64,000 bases of DNA from Vibrio sp. 05-20-BW147 (GTDB lineage: Bacteria > Pseudomonadota > Gammaproteobacteria > Enterobacterales > Vibrionaceae): the NCBI RefSeq assembly GCF_013369385.1, contig NZ_SZTO01000008.1, forward strand, positions 121,424 through 185,423, read 5' to 3'. The notes under the pieces are model-generated. The model was not told the origin of the DNA, did not search any database, and saw only the letters and a list, made by a program, of their open reading frames with translations. Position numbers and translations under genes: made by a program. Positions 1 through 10,878 of the stretch are shown here, piece after piece. Each line of letters begins with the position of its first letter. The first letter of the stretch is position 1.

Positions 1-46
1 AAATCAGGGTGCGCAAGGCGTAATCAGTAAAGCTCGTCAGTTGCAT
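1..46 (-). CDS. nsrR: NsrR nitric oxide-sensing repressor, N-terminal fragment
   Basis: Only the first 15 codons lie in the window; they read MQLTSFTDYALRTLI, the characteristic start of NsrR, an Rrf2-family repressor that carries an iron-sulfur cluster and is inactivated by nitric oxide. The ATG is preceded by GAGAGGAG as ribosome binding site. The gene is divergent from hmp, its best known target, and two NsrR-type operators lie between them. The rest of the protein, including the cluster cysteines, is outside the window, so identity rests on the N-terminus and the neighbour. Confidence 0.85.
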   Translation of the reverse strand, partial: MQLTSFTDYALRTLI

Positions 47-93
47 GGTGGGCTCCTCTCTGGTGAAGAAAGTCTAAAACTTTTCTTGATTGA

Positions 94-116
94 AAGATAC
101 ATTTGAGATACAACTT
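94..116 (+). promoter_or_regulatory. NsrR operator 1 upstream of hmp
   Basis: An 11-1-11 imperfect palindrome: AAGATACATTT, a central G, then AGATACAACTT. It fits the NsrR consensus (AAGATGCATTT-N-AAATGCATCTT). It lies in the nsrR-hmp intergenic region, so it should repress hmp and may also act on nsrR. Binding is inferred from the motif. Confidence 0.75.
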
Positions 117-118
117 TA

Positions 119-141
119 AACATGCATTACAGATGCAACTT
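119..141 (+). promoter_or_regulatory. NsrR operator 2 upstream of hmp
   Basis: Second 11-1-11 site: AACATGCATTA, central C, AGATGCAACTT. Its centre (130) is 25 bp from that of operator 1 (105), with only two bases between the two sites. Tandem operators would favour tight repression of hmp in the absence of NO. It ends 35 bp before the hmp start codon. Confidence 0.7.
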
Positions 142-176
142 AAAATTAAACAAATAATCCTAATAGGAAGCCCGCT

Positions 177-1361
177 ATGCTCAGCGAAAACACCATTAAC
201 ATTGTAAAATCGACCGCCCCCCTGTTGGCCGAAACAGGACCAAAACTGACCGCCCATTTCTACCAACGTATGTTTGAGCACAACCCTGAACTCAAAGATA
301 TCTTTAACATGAGCAACCAACGCAATGGTGACCAACGAGAAGCGTTGTTCAACGCCATCTGCGCCTACGCCAGCAACATTGACAATCTGCCTGCACTCTT
401 AGGCGCGGTGGAAAAAATCGCTCACAAGCACTCCAGCTTTTTGATCACTGCCGATCAATATCAAATTGTCGGCAGTCACTTGCTGGCAACCATCGATGAA
501 CTTTTCTCTCCGGGGCAAGCCGTGCTCGATGCCTGGGCTGAAGCTTATGGTGTGCTGGCGAATGTCTTCATTCAGCGAGAAGAGCAAATTTATCAAGACA
601 ACCAATCACAAACTGGCGGCTGGCGTGGCTTGCGAGAGTTTGAACTGGTCGAAAAACAGTACGAGAGTACACACATCTGTAGCTTTGTCTTCAAGCCCGT
701 CGATGGTGGCGCTGTCGTTAGCTTCAAACCAGGACAATATTTAGGGATTTACATCAACGATGAGCAGTTTGAAAATCAAGAAATTCGCCAATACAGCTTG
801 TCATCCTCTGTACGTCCTGATTGCTATCGCATTTCAGTGAAACGTGAAGAAGGCGGCCGAGTCTCTAACTATCTGCACGATCATCTCGACGTTGGCAGCA
901 AAGTCAAACTCGCGGCGCCTGCCGGTGACTTTTTCCTTGATGCCGCGCCAACGGCACCAGTCGTGCTTATCTCTGCGGGTGTCGGCCTCACGCCAACACT
1001 TTCTATGCTTGAAAGCCTAACCGAGCATCAAGCGCCGGTGACTTGGATTCATGCAACTGAAAATGGCCAACAACACGCATTTAAACAACACGTCAAACAA
1101 TTGGTTGAAACGCATCCGCATTTCAATTCGTTAGTTTGGTACAACCAACCAAACTCAGACGATAAAATCGGTGACGATTTCCAGTTCAGTGGATGGGTGA
1201 ACCTGCATGAGATTGAAACCGTCCTCAAACAGGCAGATGTACAAGTGTACTTCTGCGGCCCTGTTGGCTTTATGCAGTTTATCGCCAAACAATTGCTTGA
1301 GATGGGAGTGCCTGAACAACAGTTCCATTACGAATGTTTTGGCCCACACAAAGTGGTTTAG
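177..1361 (+). CDS. hmp: Flavohemoprotein Hmp (nitric oxide dioxygenase)
   Basis: 394 residues, the normal length. It oxidises NO to nitrate with O2 and NAD(P)H in the cytoplasm. The N-terminal globin (about 1-138) has the expected haem-pocket residues Tyr29, Gln53 and proximal His85. The reductase half follows, with an FAD-binding barrel (about 150-255) carrying RQYSLS at 204-209, and an NAD-binding C-terminal domain with ISAGVGLTP and a CGP motif (YFCGPVGF). Start chosen at the ATG preceded by AGGAAG, six bases away. It is a single gene under two NsrR operators and ends at a hairpin terminator. Confidence 0.97.
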   Translation: MLSENTINIVKSTAPLLAETGPKLTAHFYQRMFEHNPELKDIFNMSNQRNGDQREALFNAICAYASNIDNLPALLGAVEKIAHKHSSFLITADQYQIVGSHLLATIDELFSPGQAVLDAWAEAYGVLANVFIQREEQIYQDNQSQTGGWRGLREFELVEKQYESTHICSFVFKPVDGGAVVSFKPGQYLGIYINDEQFENQEIRQYSLSSSVRPDCYRISVKREEGGRVSNYLHDHLDVGSKVKLAAPAGDFFLDAAPTAPVVLISAGVGLTPTLSMLESLTEHQAPVTWIHATENGQQHAFKQHVKQLVETHPHFNSLVWYNQPNSDDKIGDDFQFSGWVNLHEIETVLKQADVQVYFCGPVGFMQFIAKQLLEMGVPEQQFHYECFGPHKVV

Positions 1362-1423
1362 CATTAAAGTAGTTTAGTATTAGAGTGCGACAAGGTTCGT
1401 TGAACTCAACCACACAAGACACA

Positions 1424-1448
1424 AAAGCCCACCGAGTTGGTGGGCTTT
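1424..1448. terminator. Bidirectional hairpin between hmp and motX
   Basis: Perfect 10-bp stem AAAGCCCACC / GGTGGGCTTT with loop GAGTT. It lies between the convergent ends of hmp and motX. The A/T runs at both stem ends let it act on either strand, although the T-tract is short. Confidence 0.7.
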
Positions 1449-1481
1449 GGCATTCAAAGAGAGAAGAGTGATGACAAGGTA

Positions 1482-2117
1482 TTACCAGAACGTATCTCGC
1501 CTTTTCGCTCGGGCGATAATATTCTCTGGCATGCGCTGCTCTAAACCTTGGCGCAGCATTGAAATTCGTTGGTGCTGACGTTGGTCAGCAGTGACTGAGT
1601 TGTAGAGCCAGCGATAGGCATCTTCGTAATCTAAAGGGCTGCCATAATCACGCAGCAGCAGTTCAGCAAGATGGATACGCGCATTGAGGTTACCCATGGC
1701 CGCCGCTTCACGAAGGTAGGGAATCGCTCTTTCTTTGTCTTGCTGCACTAAGGTACCACGTGAATAGTAGCGCCCCAGTTGCTCTAACGCTGCCGGTAGC
1801 CCTTGGTGGGCTGCGTTTTCCATGTAGTACAAGCCAAGCTCAACATCTTGGTCCACACACACACCCCACGCCAACATATCACCATAAAGGAACTCGTACG
1901 CAGGTAGGTTAATTCTCGTTGCCCGCGCCACGATATCTTCCACCAGCTGGCAGTTATCGCCGCGCACACGCTCAAGATGCCTATTTTGCTCAATCAGCTT
2001 AATAAGCTCTGCTTCGCTATAAATCGGTACAGGTGCTCCCACCTCGGCGACATTCGCTTTCGCAAATGGGGCACTCAACACCAACAGCAGCGAAGCAGCT
2101 ACTGTTCGTAATTTCAT
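1482..2117 (-). CDS. motX: Sodium-driven flagellar motor protein MotX
   Basis: 211 residues from the chosen start. MotX forms the T ring with MotY and is needed for torque in the Na+-driven polar flagellar motor of vibrios. A signal peptide (MKLRTVAASLLLVLSAPFAKA) is followed by Sel1-type TPR-like repeats (for example GLYYMENAAHQGLPAALEQL) and paired cysteines. GTG and ATG codons lie 9 and 6 bases upstream of the chosen ATG; the chosen one has AAAGAG eight bases before it and gives the usual MotX length. A sigma-28 promoter is visible upstream. Adjacency to purA is as in V. cholerae. Confidence 0.93.
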   Translation of the reverse strand: MKLRTVAASLLLVLSAPFAKANVAEVGAPVPIYSEAELIKLIEQNRHLERVRGDNCQLVEDIVARATRINLPAYEFLYGDMLAWGVCVDQDVELGLYYMENAAHQGLPAALEQLGRYYSRGTLVQQDKERAIPYLREAAAMGNLNARIHLAELLLRDYGSPLDYEDAYRWLYNSVTADQRQHQRISMLRQGLEQRMPENIIARAKRRDTFW

Positions 2118-2182
2118 ATTCATCACTCTTTAATGTCTATCCTCAGCCAACGCGTCTCGTTGAAATCACAGGCTTGATAACA

Positions 2183-2209
2183 TTATCGGCAAAAGACCAC
2201 TTAGCTTTA
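2183..2209 (-). promoter_or_regulatory. Sigma-28 (FliA) promoter of motX
   Basis: Read on the minus strand: TAAA, a spacer of exactly 15 bases, then GCCGATAA, which is the flagellar sigma-28 consensus without mismatch. It is about 66-90 bases upstream of the motX ATG. In V. cholerae motX belongs to the late, FliA-dependent flagellar class, which this site fits. Confidence 0.85.
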
Positions 2210-2308
2210 GACAAAAATTGCCGCTTATCGGCAATAGCTTGCCACAGCTAGTATAGTTTTTCACCAGCTTGAGTGCCGTGGAAAATGACTCCCACTAGAG
2301 AATACAAA

Positions 2309-2330
2309 AAACCGGCCAAGAGGCCGGTTT
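2309..2330 (-). terminator. Rho-independent terminator of purA
   Basis: Nine-bp stem AAACCGGCC / GGCCGGTTT with loop AAGA. On the minus strand it is followed by a run of T (TTTTTTGTATT counting the stem end). It starts about 20 bases after the purA stop codon. Confidence 0.85.
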
Positions 2331-2351
2331 CGTTGTCATCTGAGTTCGCGA

Positions 2352-3689
<1,338 letters not shown>

Positions 3690-3699
3690 TTAAAAAAGG

Positions 3700-3705
3700 A
3701 TTCTA
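3700..3705 (-). promoter_or_regulatory. Possible -10 element of the purA promoter
   Basis: TAGAAT on the minus strand, 32 bases upstream of the purA ATG. The -35 region 17 bases further upstream (CTGCAA) is a weak match. No PurR-type operator was recognised. Confidence 0.3.
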
Positions 3706-3841
3706 GCACCGAATTACGCATCTTGCAGTCATTTTTTGTGCACAGCGATCCCTACCGTTTAGTCATTCCTCAACACGGCCACTTTTGCCACCATCATATC
3801 ACTGATAATATTTCACTTTATTTTCACTGCGGATTTATGCA

Positions 3842-4027
3842 ATGTCGAACTCACTGTGGCTGGCGCTTGGGCTGGTACTGATTGTGGAAGGATTGGGGCC
3901 ATTGCTGGCTCCGAGAGGGTGGCGAAATATGGTGGCACAGTTAAGTGAGCAACCCGATAATCAGTTACGCCGCATTGGAGGCTGCCTTGTCGTGGCTGGC
4001 GCTGTGATTACTTATATGATGAGCTAA
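3842..4027 (+). CDS. yjeT: YjeT-type DUF2065 small membrane protein
   Basis: 61 residues with two hydrophobic segments (about 3-22 and 45-60) around a conserved centre: EGLGPLLAPRGWRNM and then DNQLRRIGGCLVVAG, the signature of DUF2065. It is an inner-membrane protein of unknown function. In E. coli yjeT lies beside purA, as here. The ATG is the first in frame; no strong ribosome binding site is seen before it. Confidence 0.85.
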   Translation: MSNSLWLALGLVLIVEGLGPLLAPRGWRNMVAQLSEQPDNQLRRIGGCLVVAGAVITYMMS

Positions 4028-4038
4028 GCGTCAACAGC

Positions 4039-4386
4039 TCAAACACGCTGACACCAATCGCCCGACACGATCTCATCCACCAACTTGCTGCTATCTTGAT
4101 AGAGGTAGATCCACGCTCGCCCAAATGGCGTTTCAATGGTTTCGCGTCGATACTCTACGGGAACATCTTCTAATTTATCAAGTGCGTATAAGGTCTCATC
4201 GTCAATCAGATAGACTTCGCCATGAATGGCGCGATGACCATCCCCCAACGCGGGATAGTCTCCGAGATCGTAAAGGCGGTAATCTTGAGCGCTTTGATAA
4301 CCACCCAAAAACTCGCTTTTCTCGAGATAATGATGGTTAGATTCCCCTTTGCGCAAGGTGCCATAGACAAAAACCAAATGCTGCAT
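4039..4386 (-). CDS. ytfP: YtfP gamma-glutamylcyclotransferase-like protein
   Basis: 115 residues. The N-terminal FVYGTLRKGESNHHYL is the substrate-loop motif of the GGCT-like fold, and the glutamate in DKLEDVP-like context fits the catalytic acid of the family. The exact substrate of bacterial YtfP is not established. The ATG has a near-perfect AAGGAGG seven bases upstream. It lies downstream of tamA-tamB, as in the E. coli tamA-tamB-ytfP cluster, separated from tamB by about 70 bases. Confidence 0.88.
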   Translation of the reverse strand: MQHLVFVYGTLRKGESNHHYLEKSEFLGGYQSAQDYRLYDLGDYPALGDGHRAIHGEVYLIDDETLYALDKLEDVPVEYRRETIETPFGRAWIYLYQDSSKLVDEIVSGDWCQRV

Positions 4387-4457
4387 AACGCCTCCTTGTT
4401 ATCTGCATGACGTGCGATGTTGGACCAAGTTAAGGTTTGATAGCATGTGGCGGCGCT

Positions 4458-7400
4458 TTAATCAAACTCAAACTGATAGAGCAAGTCAACCGCACTTTCG
4501 ACGCCAGAGACCCCTTCCAAGTAGAGATCTTTCATTAAGCGGTAACGGACCGTAAACTCCCCCAACGGTTTAAAGATGCCAACACCATACTTCACCTGTA
4601 AGCCAGGCATGATGTAACCACTCACCGTCACTTGAGAATCTTCCCCCGACCCTGCGGTATCTAACTGCAGATCTTGCACGCCAAACGCTTGGCCAATTTC
4701 ACCAACCACTTTGCCACTTTTCGCTAAGCTTAATCCGATCAATGCCGTAGTCATGGCACTGCCACCGCCAGATTCACCATCGATATCTTGCCCCCGAAGC
4801 AGATAAGAAAGCGCATTGGCTTGCGGCATAGCGGGTTCAGAGAATATGGAGATCTCAGGCTCTGTCGCTGGACCAGTAACCTTAACGCCAGCAATAACAT
4901 CATCTTGGGTGTTTTCTGGATTGCGAATTGCCTTGATGGCGACATAAGGTTGATCCACTGGGCCATTCATCAACACTTTACCTTCTTTGATCAACAAATC
5001 TTGACCAAACGAGCGATAAGTACCGTTGACGATATTCACTTCACCAAGAATGAATGGCCCCTTGTCTTTCTGGGTCACATTGAGTTTACCAATCAATCCA
5101 CCTTCAAGACCAAATGCGCTCAGCTTGAAGTCATCCCCGATCGAGATATTGATGTCCGTTTCCACATTGAATGGCATAGAAGAGGCGTTATTGAGAGGTT
5201 CCAATTGGTCATTGAGCATCACTTGATCCTTCGAAACACTGACGGCACTTGGTGGCAGCTCTTCAACCACAATGCGTCCCCATGGCAGCGCCAAGTTACC
5301 CGTCACTTTAGCCAACGTCGGATTCACTTCAATGGTCATGTCAGGGACTAACTGAATCTTGACCATCGGAGGCATGTTCACTTTCAGCGAATCTGCGTAA
5401 ACACGGACTTTACTGTGCCAGTTATCCAATTGCTGCCAATTAGCATCACCTTCGACTTTCAACTCACCATCAGGTGTAACGATATTGGCATTGAGGTTGG
5501 CGTCATAGCCGGAAAATGCCACCGCCACTTTGCCTCGTTGTACATCAATCGGGCTGATATCACCATTGGCCTCAATATCATCAACCAGAAACTGACCCGT
5601 CACTTTCGGTTGTAAAGCGGATCCTTCTAGCTGTAAGTCTGCCGAAAGGAGCGCCTTTAGTGAGCTGTACTCACCCACTAATGGCTGCAGGAAGTCCAGA
5701 TTAAATTGACTCAACAACAACTTTGCTTGCAGTTGAGGATCTTTTGCCTGCACATCCGCAACAGATAAACGACCACTCAAATCGCCGTTGTCTCTGACGT
5801 TGATCTGCCAGTCTGCGTTGAGCTTGTCCTGCTTTAAGTTGGCATTGAATGAGATATCATCCCAACCGAGCGTCACCGTTTGTTCAATTTTTTGCTGAAC
5901 TTGCCCCGATGGCAGCGTGACAGAAAGCGTCACTTGTGGTGCGGTTTTTGGCGCCCATTTCGCCCACACATTCGCATTCACACTGCCATCAAGGTGGGTT
6001 TCCGCAGGTAAGAACATGGCAATCTGTTTGAAATCAAACTGGTTGAGCGCCAATGTCGCTTCGCCCTTTTTGCCCACATTAATATCTTGCGTAAGGCATA
6101 GACTCGACCCTTGCTGCTGCCAACAATGTGCAGCAACCGCAACACTCTGTTTGTCGATGTTGGCCGTGATCGGTGTACTCTGCTCAAGTGTCCAAGTTCC
6201 CTGTTTGGTGGTGGCAAACATACGCTCTAATGCTCCCGACCACACCATCTCCGGTTTTTGCACCAAACTGCCACTGATCGCCAAACTGGTCGAGGCAAGA
6301 TCAGATGAAACATCTAAACTCAGCTGATGCTGCTTTTCGGAACCATTGGCCGAGAGCACAATCGAATCCAAGAGAGTCTCTTGGTAGCGCAATGCAGAAA
6401 TATTTAGGGTAACGTCCGCTTGCGGCTGCGGCATCGGCGTAATTCTGCCAGCCAGCGACAATGTTTCAATGCTGGCTTGTTGCTGCCATTGCACTTGGCT
6501 AGCCTGCAAATCAAGCTCAATATCCGGCTCTTTTAAGGCACCACGCAAATCAATCTCACCCATCAGCACACCTGAAAGATCCGGCACACTTTTGGCTAAA
6601 TCGGTGAACTTTACATCGACATCCATTGCCCAACGCTTATCAAGCTTTCCTTTTGCAGTAAGCGAATTGGGGCCATGGGAAAGCGTCAGTCTGTCTGTGT
6701 TGAGATGAATGTCACCTTTGCCACTGCGGTCTGAAGCCTGCAAAGATCCCTCAACATTAAGCGGATAACCACGAAGCAGGCCATCGATATCAAGCAAAGG
6801 CAGCGAGACTTCCCAGCCACCACGTTCCGTGAGCATCCCTTTAGTGGAGAGCTTACCACTGAGATTGCCTTCTGCTTCTGGCCACTGTAAGCCCGGCTGA
6901 ATGTTGTCGAGCTGAAAATCCGCTTGCCAATGTACCGGACCTTTCCAACTAGCAAAGACTTGGCCAGCCAGCGTGCCGCCCAAGGTTTCCAAGTCCAACT
7001 TCTCCAGCTCAATCCGCTCCAGTGAGCCTTTGCCTTTTAACGCAAAATCCAGCGCCGGAATCGCTTTCCCATCCAAATGAGATTGCAGAGCGAGTTGGTA
7101 ATCTTGCAACTCACCTTTGGCGGTCAAACTCGCCACATCGACATGGTAATCAGCCTCACCGACAAACGGCCATTGCGTTTTGAGTTCACTTAAGTTGACA
7201 TCAAAGGGCAAACGAACCAAAAGGGGTTGCAACGACGCAGAGAGACGAGCAGATACTGGCCCCGTCAACTCACTTTCAATCGCCAAATTCGCCACACTCT
7301 GCGCCGCCTTAAACACAATATTCTGACCTTTTAAGTCACCTTCTTTCAGATCTGCGTTCAACAGCAACGTTAAAGGGTAGTCACCTTTCAGCTCCACTTT

Positions 7401-8213
7401 CGCGCTGGCTTGCGCATCCACTTGAGGAATATCCAGTTCTAGCGTTTTTAGCTCTACCTGATGCTTAGCAGCACGGGCTTGCAGGCCTAAATGATTGAGC
7501 GTAAACGGCGTTGCTTGATGTAAGGTAAATCTTTCCAGATCAAATCGTTGCAATACGACTTGCAGTGGAATCCACACCTCAGGCAAAACAATGTCTTGCC
7601 GTGGCTGCGCGACTGGAAGCTCTTCTTCTTTTACTTCATTACTTGGTGCAAGCGTTAGATCCACATTTTTAAAATGGGTGGGAGAAATCACTAAGCGCTC
7701 ACCTTGCATGGAAAGTGCGCTGCTAAACTCACCCCAAGAAACTTGATTGCCCAACACATCGAGCTTGAAGTCTGTGAGCGCTAAACGATGCAAAAAAATC
7801 GGCACTGGTGTGCTGATGCTTTTCAGTGGTTCACTGGGTTCTTCCACACTTTCCTCTGTGGCGGGCAACTCAGGCATCGAAAAAGTCAAACCGTCTAGGT
7901 CGATATCATTAATGCAGACTTTAGGCTCCAATAAGCACTGAAAATTCATCGCCAGTGTGAACTTCCTGACAGAGGCATCCACCTTAAGATTAGGGTCGTT
8001 AAACGTCACATCCCGCAAAGTAAACTTAGGGAAAAGAGAACCTTGCACTTGACCCACTTGTAACTGCGGCAACGCTTTTTCAGCAACCCAAATCGCAGAA
8101 GTCAGTCCTGGATGGGTAAATAGCACCATGCCAATCAACGCGATCAGCAACACCAACACCGCCATCACGCCCGCAGATAGCCATTTACTCCACTTAAACA
8201 CCACTCTGATCAT
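4458..8213 (-). CDS. tamB: Translocation and assembly module protein TamB
   Basis: 1251 residues. It is an inner-membrane-anchored AsmA/VPS13-like protein bridging the periplasm to TamA; TamA/TamB act in outer-membrane protein insertion and, with YhdP/YdbH, in phospholipid transport. An N-terminal anchor (about 12-35, VMAVLVLLIALIGMVLF) precedes a long beta-repetitive region. The conserved DUF490/TamB C-terminal domain ends in FTVRYRLMKDLYLEGVSG and YQFEFD. The ATG overlaps the tamA stop by four bases (ATGA), so the two genes are translationally coupled. Confidence 0.96.
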   Translation of the reverse strand: MIRVVFKWSKWLSAGVMAVLVLLIALIGMVLFTHPGLTSAIWVAEKALPQLQVGQVQGSLFPKFTLRDVTFNDPNLKVDASVRKFTLAMNFQCLLEPKVCINDIDLDGLTFSMPELPATEESVEEPSEPLKSISTPVPIFLHRLALTDFKLDVLGNQVSWGEFSSALSMQGERLVISPTHFKNVDLTLAPSNEVKEEELPVAQPRQDIVLPEVWIPLQVVLQRFDLERFTLHQATPFTLNHLGLQARAAKHQVELKTLELDIPQVDAQASAKVELKGDYPLTLLLNADLKEGDLKGQNIVFKAAQSVANLAIESELTGPVSARLSASLQPLLVRLPFDVNLSELKTQWPFVGEADYHVDVASLTAKGELQDYQLALQSHLDGKAIPALDFALKGKGSLERIELEKLDLETLGGTLAGQVFASWKGPVHWQADFQLDNIQPGLQWPEAEGNLSGKLSTKGMLTERGGWEVSLPLLDIDGLLRGYPLNVEGSLQASDRSGKGDIHLNTDRLTLSHGPNSLTAKGKLDKRWAMDVDVKFTDLAKSVPDLSGVLMGEIDLRGALKEPDIELDLQASQVQWQQQASIETLSLAGRITPMPQPQADVTLNISALRYQETLLDSIVLSANGSEKQHQLSLDVSSDLASTSLAISGSLVQKPEMVWSGALERMFATTKQGTWTLEQSTPITANIDKQSVAVAAHCWQQQGSSLCLTQDINVGKKGEATLALNQFDFKQIAMFLPAETHLDGSVNANVWAKWAPKTAPQVTLSVTLPSGQVQQKIEQTVTLGWDDISFNANLKQDKLNADWQINVRDNGDLSGRLSVADVQAKDPQLQAKLLLSQFNLDFLQPLVGEYSSLKALLSADLQLEGSALQPKVTGQFLVDDIEANGDISPIDVQRGKVAVAFSGYDANLNANIVTPDGELKVEGDANWQQLDNWHSKVRVYADSLKVNMPPMVKIQLVPDMTIEVNPTLAKVTGNLALPWGRIVVEELPPSAVSVSKDQVMLNDQLEPLNNASSMPFNVETDINISIGDDFKLSAFGLEGGLIGKLNVTQKDKGPFILGEVNIVNGTYRSFGQDLLIKEGKVLMNGPVDQPYVAIKAIRNPENTQDDVIAGVKVTGPATEPEISIFSEPAMPQANALSYLLRGQDIDGESGGGSAMTTALIGLSLAKSGKVVGEIGQAFGVQDLQLDTAGSGEDSQVTVSGYIMPGLQVKYGVGIFKPLGEFTVRYRLMKDLYLEGVSGVESAVDLLYQFEFD

Positions 8214-9925
8214 AGCTCAGGCCCCAAAGTGAAGTGGACACGAAATTCGTCTCCCGGCTCGGCATCTAACCCCCAAGCAAAGTCCAGTCGAATTGGGCCA
8301 ACCGGAGAGCCCCAACGAACACCAATCCCGGCCCCAGTCTTCCAATCGGGCGTTTCATTAAATGCATCACCGTAATCGACAAAGGCTGCGGCCCACCAGT
8401 TACCGACAAGGCGATACTGATATTCGAGCGTACTGGTGGCGATGTACTTCGCACCGGTCAAAGCGCCACTTTCATCTTTCGGCGAAATGGACTCATAACC
8501 ATAGCCACGCAAGTTGTTATCACCGCCAGCGAAAAAACGTAAAGAGGGAGAAAGTTTGTCAAACTCATCAGCAATATTGGCCCCTCCTTCCAATCTCGCG
8601 ATGCCACGATGATTTTCCCCCAAACTGCGAATCCAAGTCGTACGCCCTTGAACACGCAGCACACTCGTTTCGGACAGTAAGTGATCATCACCGAATTCTA
8701 AGGTGATACTCTGTTTATCTCCCCAGCTTGGCATACTTCCTCCCCGCACTCGACTGCGAGAAAAAGAGATACCCGGCAGCACAAACTGTGCGACATCATC
8801 TTGCAAACCTTGCTCATAGTTTTCAATCAAATAGCGGACGAAGACGGTTCGATGCCAACGGTTGTCTAGTAACCAATGACGTTCGACTGCAAGGTTAGAC
8901 TCCAAGCTCTTAGTGTCACGACTATCCACATTCTTCATCGCATATTGAATACGATAGTAATCGTGCAACACGTCTTCCAAAGGGATCTGATAGCCAGCGG
9001 TAATAGTTTGCTCAGGCTTTGAAATCAGTAAGCTGCTATCAAAACTGTGGCCCAGCTCATTCACCCAAGGTTTTTTCCACTTGAGCGTGCCACGAAACTC
9101 AACATCGGTTGCGTAACCAATACCCGTTTCAATTTGGTTCTTCGCTTGAGGAGCAAGGCTCACTTTCATCGGCAACACGCGTGATTCATCCAACAGGGTC
9201 AAATCGGGCTCGACAAACACAGACGAGAACCAATCGGTGTTCGACAGATTTTGGTTGTACTCGCCCACTTTGGCGACAAGGTAAGGATCACCGGCTTGAT
9301 AGGGTTGAAGGGAACGTACTCGGTTGTCTTCAATTTGGCTGCCCGTCACTGTGGTTTCACCAAAGTGATAACGGATGCCGCTGGCATAGTGCAGGCGCAC
9401 GAAAGCACGATTGAGATCGGCAGCGACCTCTAAGCGCGCTTCCGTAAAGTCACCCTTAAAGTACCCTTTTTGTAAGGCTAAGTTGCGAATGGAGGATTTC
9501 AACGCGTCGTAATCACCATGATTCAATACCGCCCCTTGTTTCACCGGTGACTTTTCTATCAACTGGATAAAATCTTTGTCAGTGCTCGCTTCACCATCGA
9601 TTTTCACATCCATGGTATCAATAGTAACGGGGTCACCCAGGGTGATATGCGCAATCAATTCTTGTTGATCAGTGGAAATTTGATAGTCGATCGTGGCGTG
9701 ATAATAGCCAAGCGCGTTCAATGCACTATTGATGATAACGTCTAAACGCGACTGAAAGCGGAGCGATGTGGAATAATCCTTTTCGTCGATAGCGCTCAAA
9801 TGTGCTTCTATATTATCTTCAATGGCACCACTGACCCCTTCCAAAGTTAAAGAGATCTGTGGCTCCGCAAAAAGCTTACCGGACAAGATAAGACTGACGA
9901 ATAGTGGTAATACTTTTTTTATCAT
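8210..9925 (-). CDS. tamA: Translocation and assembly module protein TamA
   Basis: 571 residues, an Omp85-family outer-membrane beta-barrel. A signal peptide (MIKKVLPLFVSLILSGKLFA) is followed by POTRA domains (to about 265) and a C-terminal 16-strand barrel. The barrel includes GGDNNLRGYGYESISP (the conserved RGY/F lid motif) and the end motif GPIRLDFAWGL. The last residues FTLGPEL give an aromatic-rich terminal strand. First gene of the tamA-tamB-ytfP unit; no clear Shine-Dalgarno is seen before the ATG. Divergent from msrA. Confidence 0.96.
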   Translation of the reverse strand: MIKKVLPLFVSLILSGKLFAEPQISLTLEGVSGAIEDNIEAHLSAIDEKDYSTSLRFQSRLDVIINSALNALGYYHATIDYQISTDQQELIAHITLGDPVTIDTMDVKIDGEASTDKDFIQLIEKSPVKQGAVLNHGDYDALKSSIRNLALQKGYFKGDFTEARLEVAADLNRAFVRLHYASGIRYHFGETTVTGSQIEDNRVRSLQPYQAGDPYLVAKVGEYNQNLSNTDWFSSVFVEPDLTLLDESRVLPMKVSLAPQAKNQIETGIGYATDVEFRGTLKWKKPWVNELGHSFDSSLLISKPEQTITAGYQIPLEDVLHDYYRIQYAMKNVDSRDTKSLESNLAVERHWLLDNRWHRTVFVRYLIENYEQGLQDDVAQFVLPGISFSRSRVRGGSMPSWGDKQSITLEFGDDHLLSETSVLRVQGRTTWIRSLGENHRGIARLEGGANIADEFDKLSPSLRFFAGGDNNLRGYGYESISPKDESGALTGAKYIATSTLEYQYRLVGNWWAAAFVDYGDAFNETPDWKTGAGIGVRWGSPVGPIRLDFAWGLDAEPGDEFRVHFTLGPEL

Positions 9926-10152
9926 GTTTTAGTAAGTACAAAACGTCGGCTGAGATCGAGGCGATGCGGGTGGAATATCGTTGGAAATCAACACAAGCTA
10001 CCGATAGATAAGTTGCGTTAGGCTGACGCTCTAAACTATCCTGCATTACCAGCTGAGACTTAGCTTGCAAGATAGCACCCGACCCACAAAGGAACAACCA
10101 GATTCCTTTTTTTGTTCGGACTCATATCACAGATGATTAAAAGGGAAGAGAC

Positions 10153-10782
10153 ATGCTCAACAAACAGATTCTCATTGATGCCGCACAAGCACTCAAAGGG
10201 AGAGCGACACCAATGACGGTGGAAACGGTTCATTTTGTCAATGGCAGCGACATCACCGCCCCCATCGCAGCGGGACAAGAAGAAATTCTCCTCGGCATGG
10301 GTTGTTTTTGGGGTGCAGAACGCCTGTTTTGGCAACTTGAAGGGGTAGTTTCGACCTCGGTGGGTTACAGCGGCGGCTTCACAGTCAACCCCACTTACGA
10401 AGAAGTCTGCAGCGGACAAACTGGCCACACCGAAGTGGTCCGTGTGGTGTTTGATCCTCAAGTTTTGCCGTTAACACAACTTCTAGAGAAATTCTGGGAG
10501 CGCCATGATCCTACTCAAGGCATGAGACAAGGTAACGATTTAGGCACACAGTACCGCTCGGCGATTTACACCTTTAATGAACAACAGATGGCTATCGCTC
10601 TCGCATCCAAAGAAGCGTACCAAGCAGCGCTATCCGGTAATCAACTGGCAAACATCACCACCGACATTCAACCAGCAGGAGCCTACTACTATGCAGAAAC
10701 CTACCATCAGCAGTATTTAGCCAAAAATCCCGATGGCTACTGCGGCCTTGGTGGTACAGGGGTCTGTTTCCCTACTGCTTAG
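10153..10782 (+). CDS. msrA: Peptide-methionine (S)-S-oxide reductase MsrA
   Basis: 209 residues. It reduces the S epimer of methionine sulfoxide in proteins, with thioredoxin as reductant. The catalytic GCFWGAE has Cys51; resolving cysteines are at about 197 and 205 in the tail [15 protein letters not shown], the pattern of the long E. coli-type enzyme. The start is an ATG after AAGGGAAGAG. It is divergent from tamA, the same neighbour as in E. coli. Confidence 0.97.
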   Translation: MLNKQILIDAAQALKGRATPMTVETVHFVNGSDITAPIAAGQEEILLGMGCFWGAERLFWQLEGVVSTSVGYSGGFTVNPTYEEVCSGQTGHTEVVRVVFDPQVLPLTQLLEKFWERHDPTQGMRQGNDLGTQYRSAIYTFNEQQMAIALASKEAYQAALSGNQLANITTDIQPAGAYYYAETYHQQYLAKNPDGYCGLGGTGVCFPTA

Positions 10783-10806
10783 AGCGCTGATAAAACGCCC
10801 ATTTCA

Positions 10807-10828
10807 GCGATCGCTTTACTGCGATCGC
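10807..10828. terminator. Inverted repeat after msrA, possible terminator
   Basis: GCGATCGC, six bases, GCGATCGC: a perfect 8-bp inverted repeat 24 bases after the msrA stop, extended by one A/T pair. It has no T-tract on either strand, so intrinsic termination is doubtful; it lies between the convergent ends of msrA and ytfK. Confidence 0.4.
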
Positions 10829-10878
10829 TCGAAAGCTTCTACTCTAGATTAAAGATCGGCTTTGGCTCTCTTCGCTGA

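Noticed and set aside
2218..2240. Second GCCGATAA upstream of motX
   Set aside because: No TAAA at the required 15-base distance (CTAG is found there), so only the 2183-2209 site fits sigma-28.
9926..10152. Short frames between tamA and msrA (one of 73 and one of 133 codons)
   Set aside because: They run antisense over tamA or msrA ends, have no recognisable product and no start signals.
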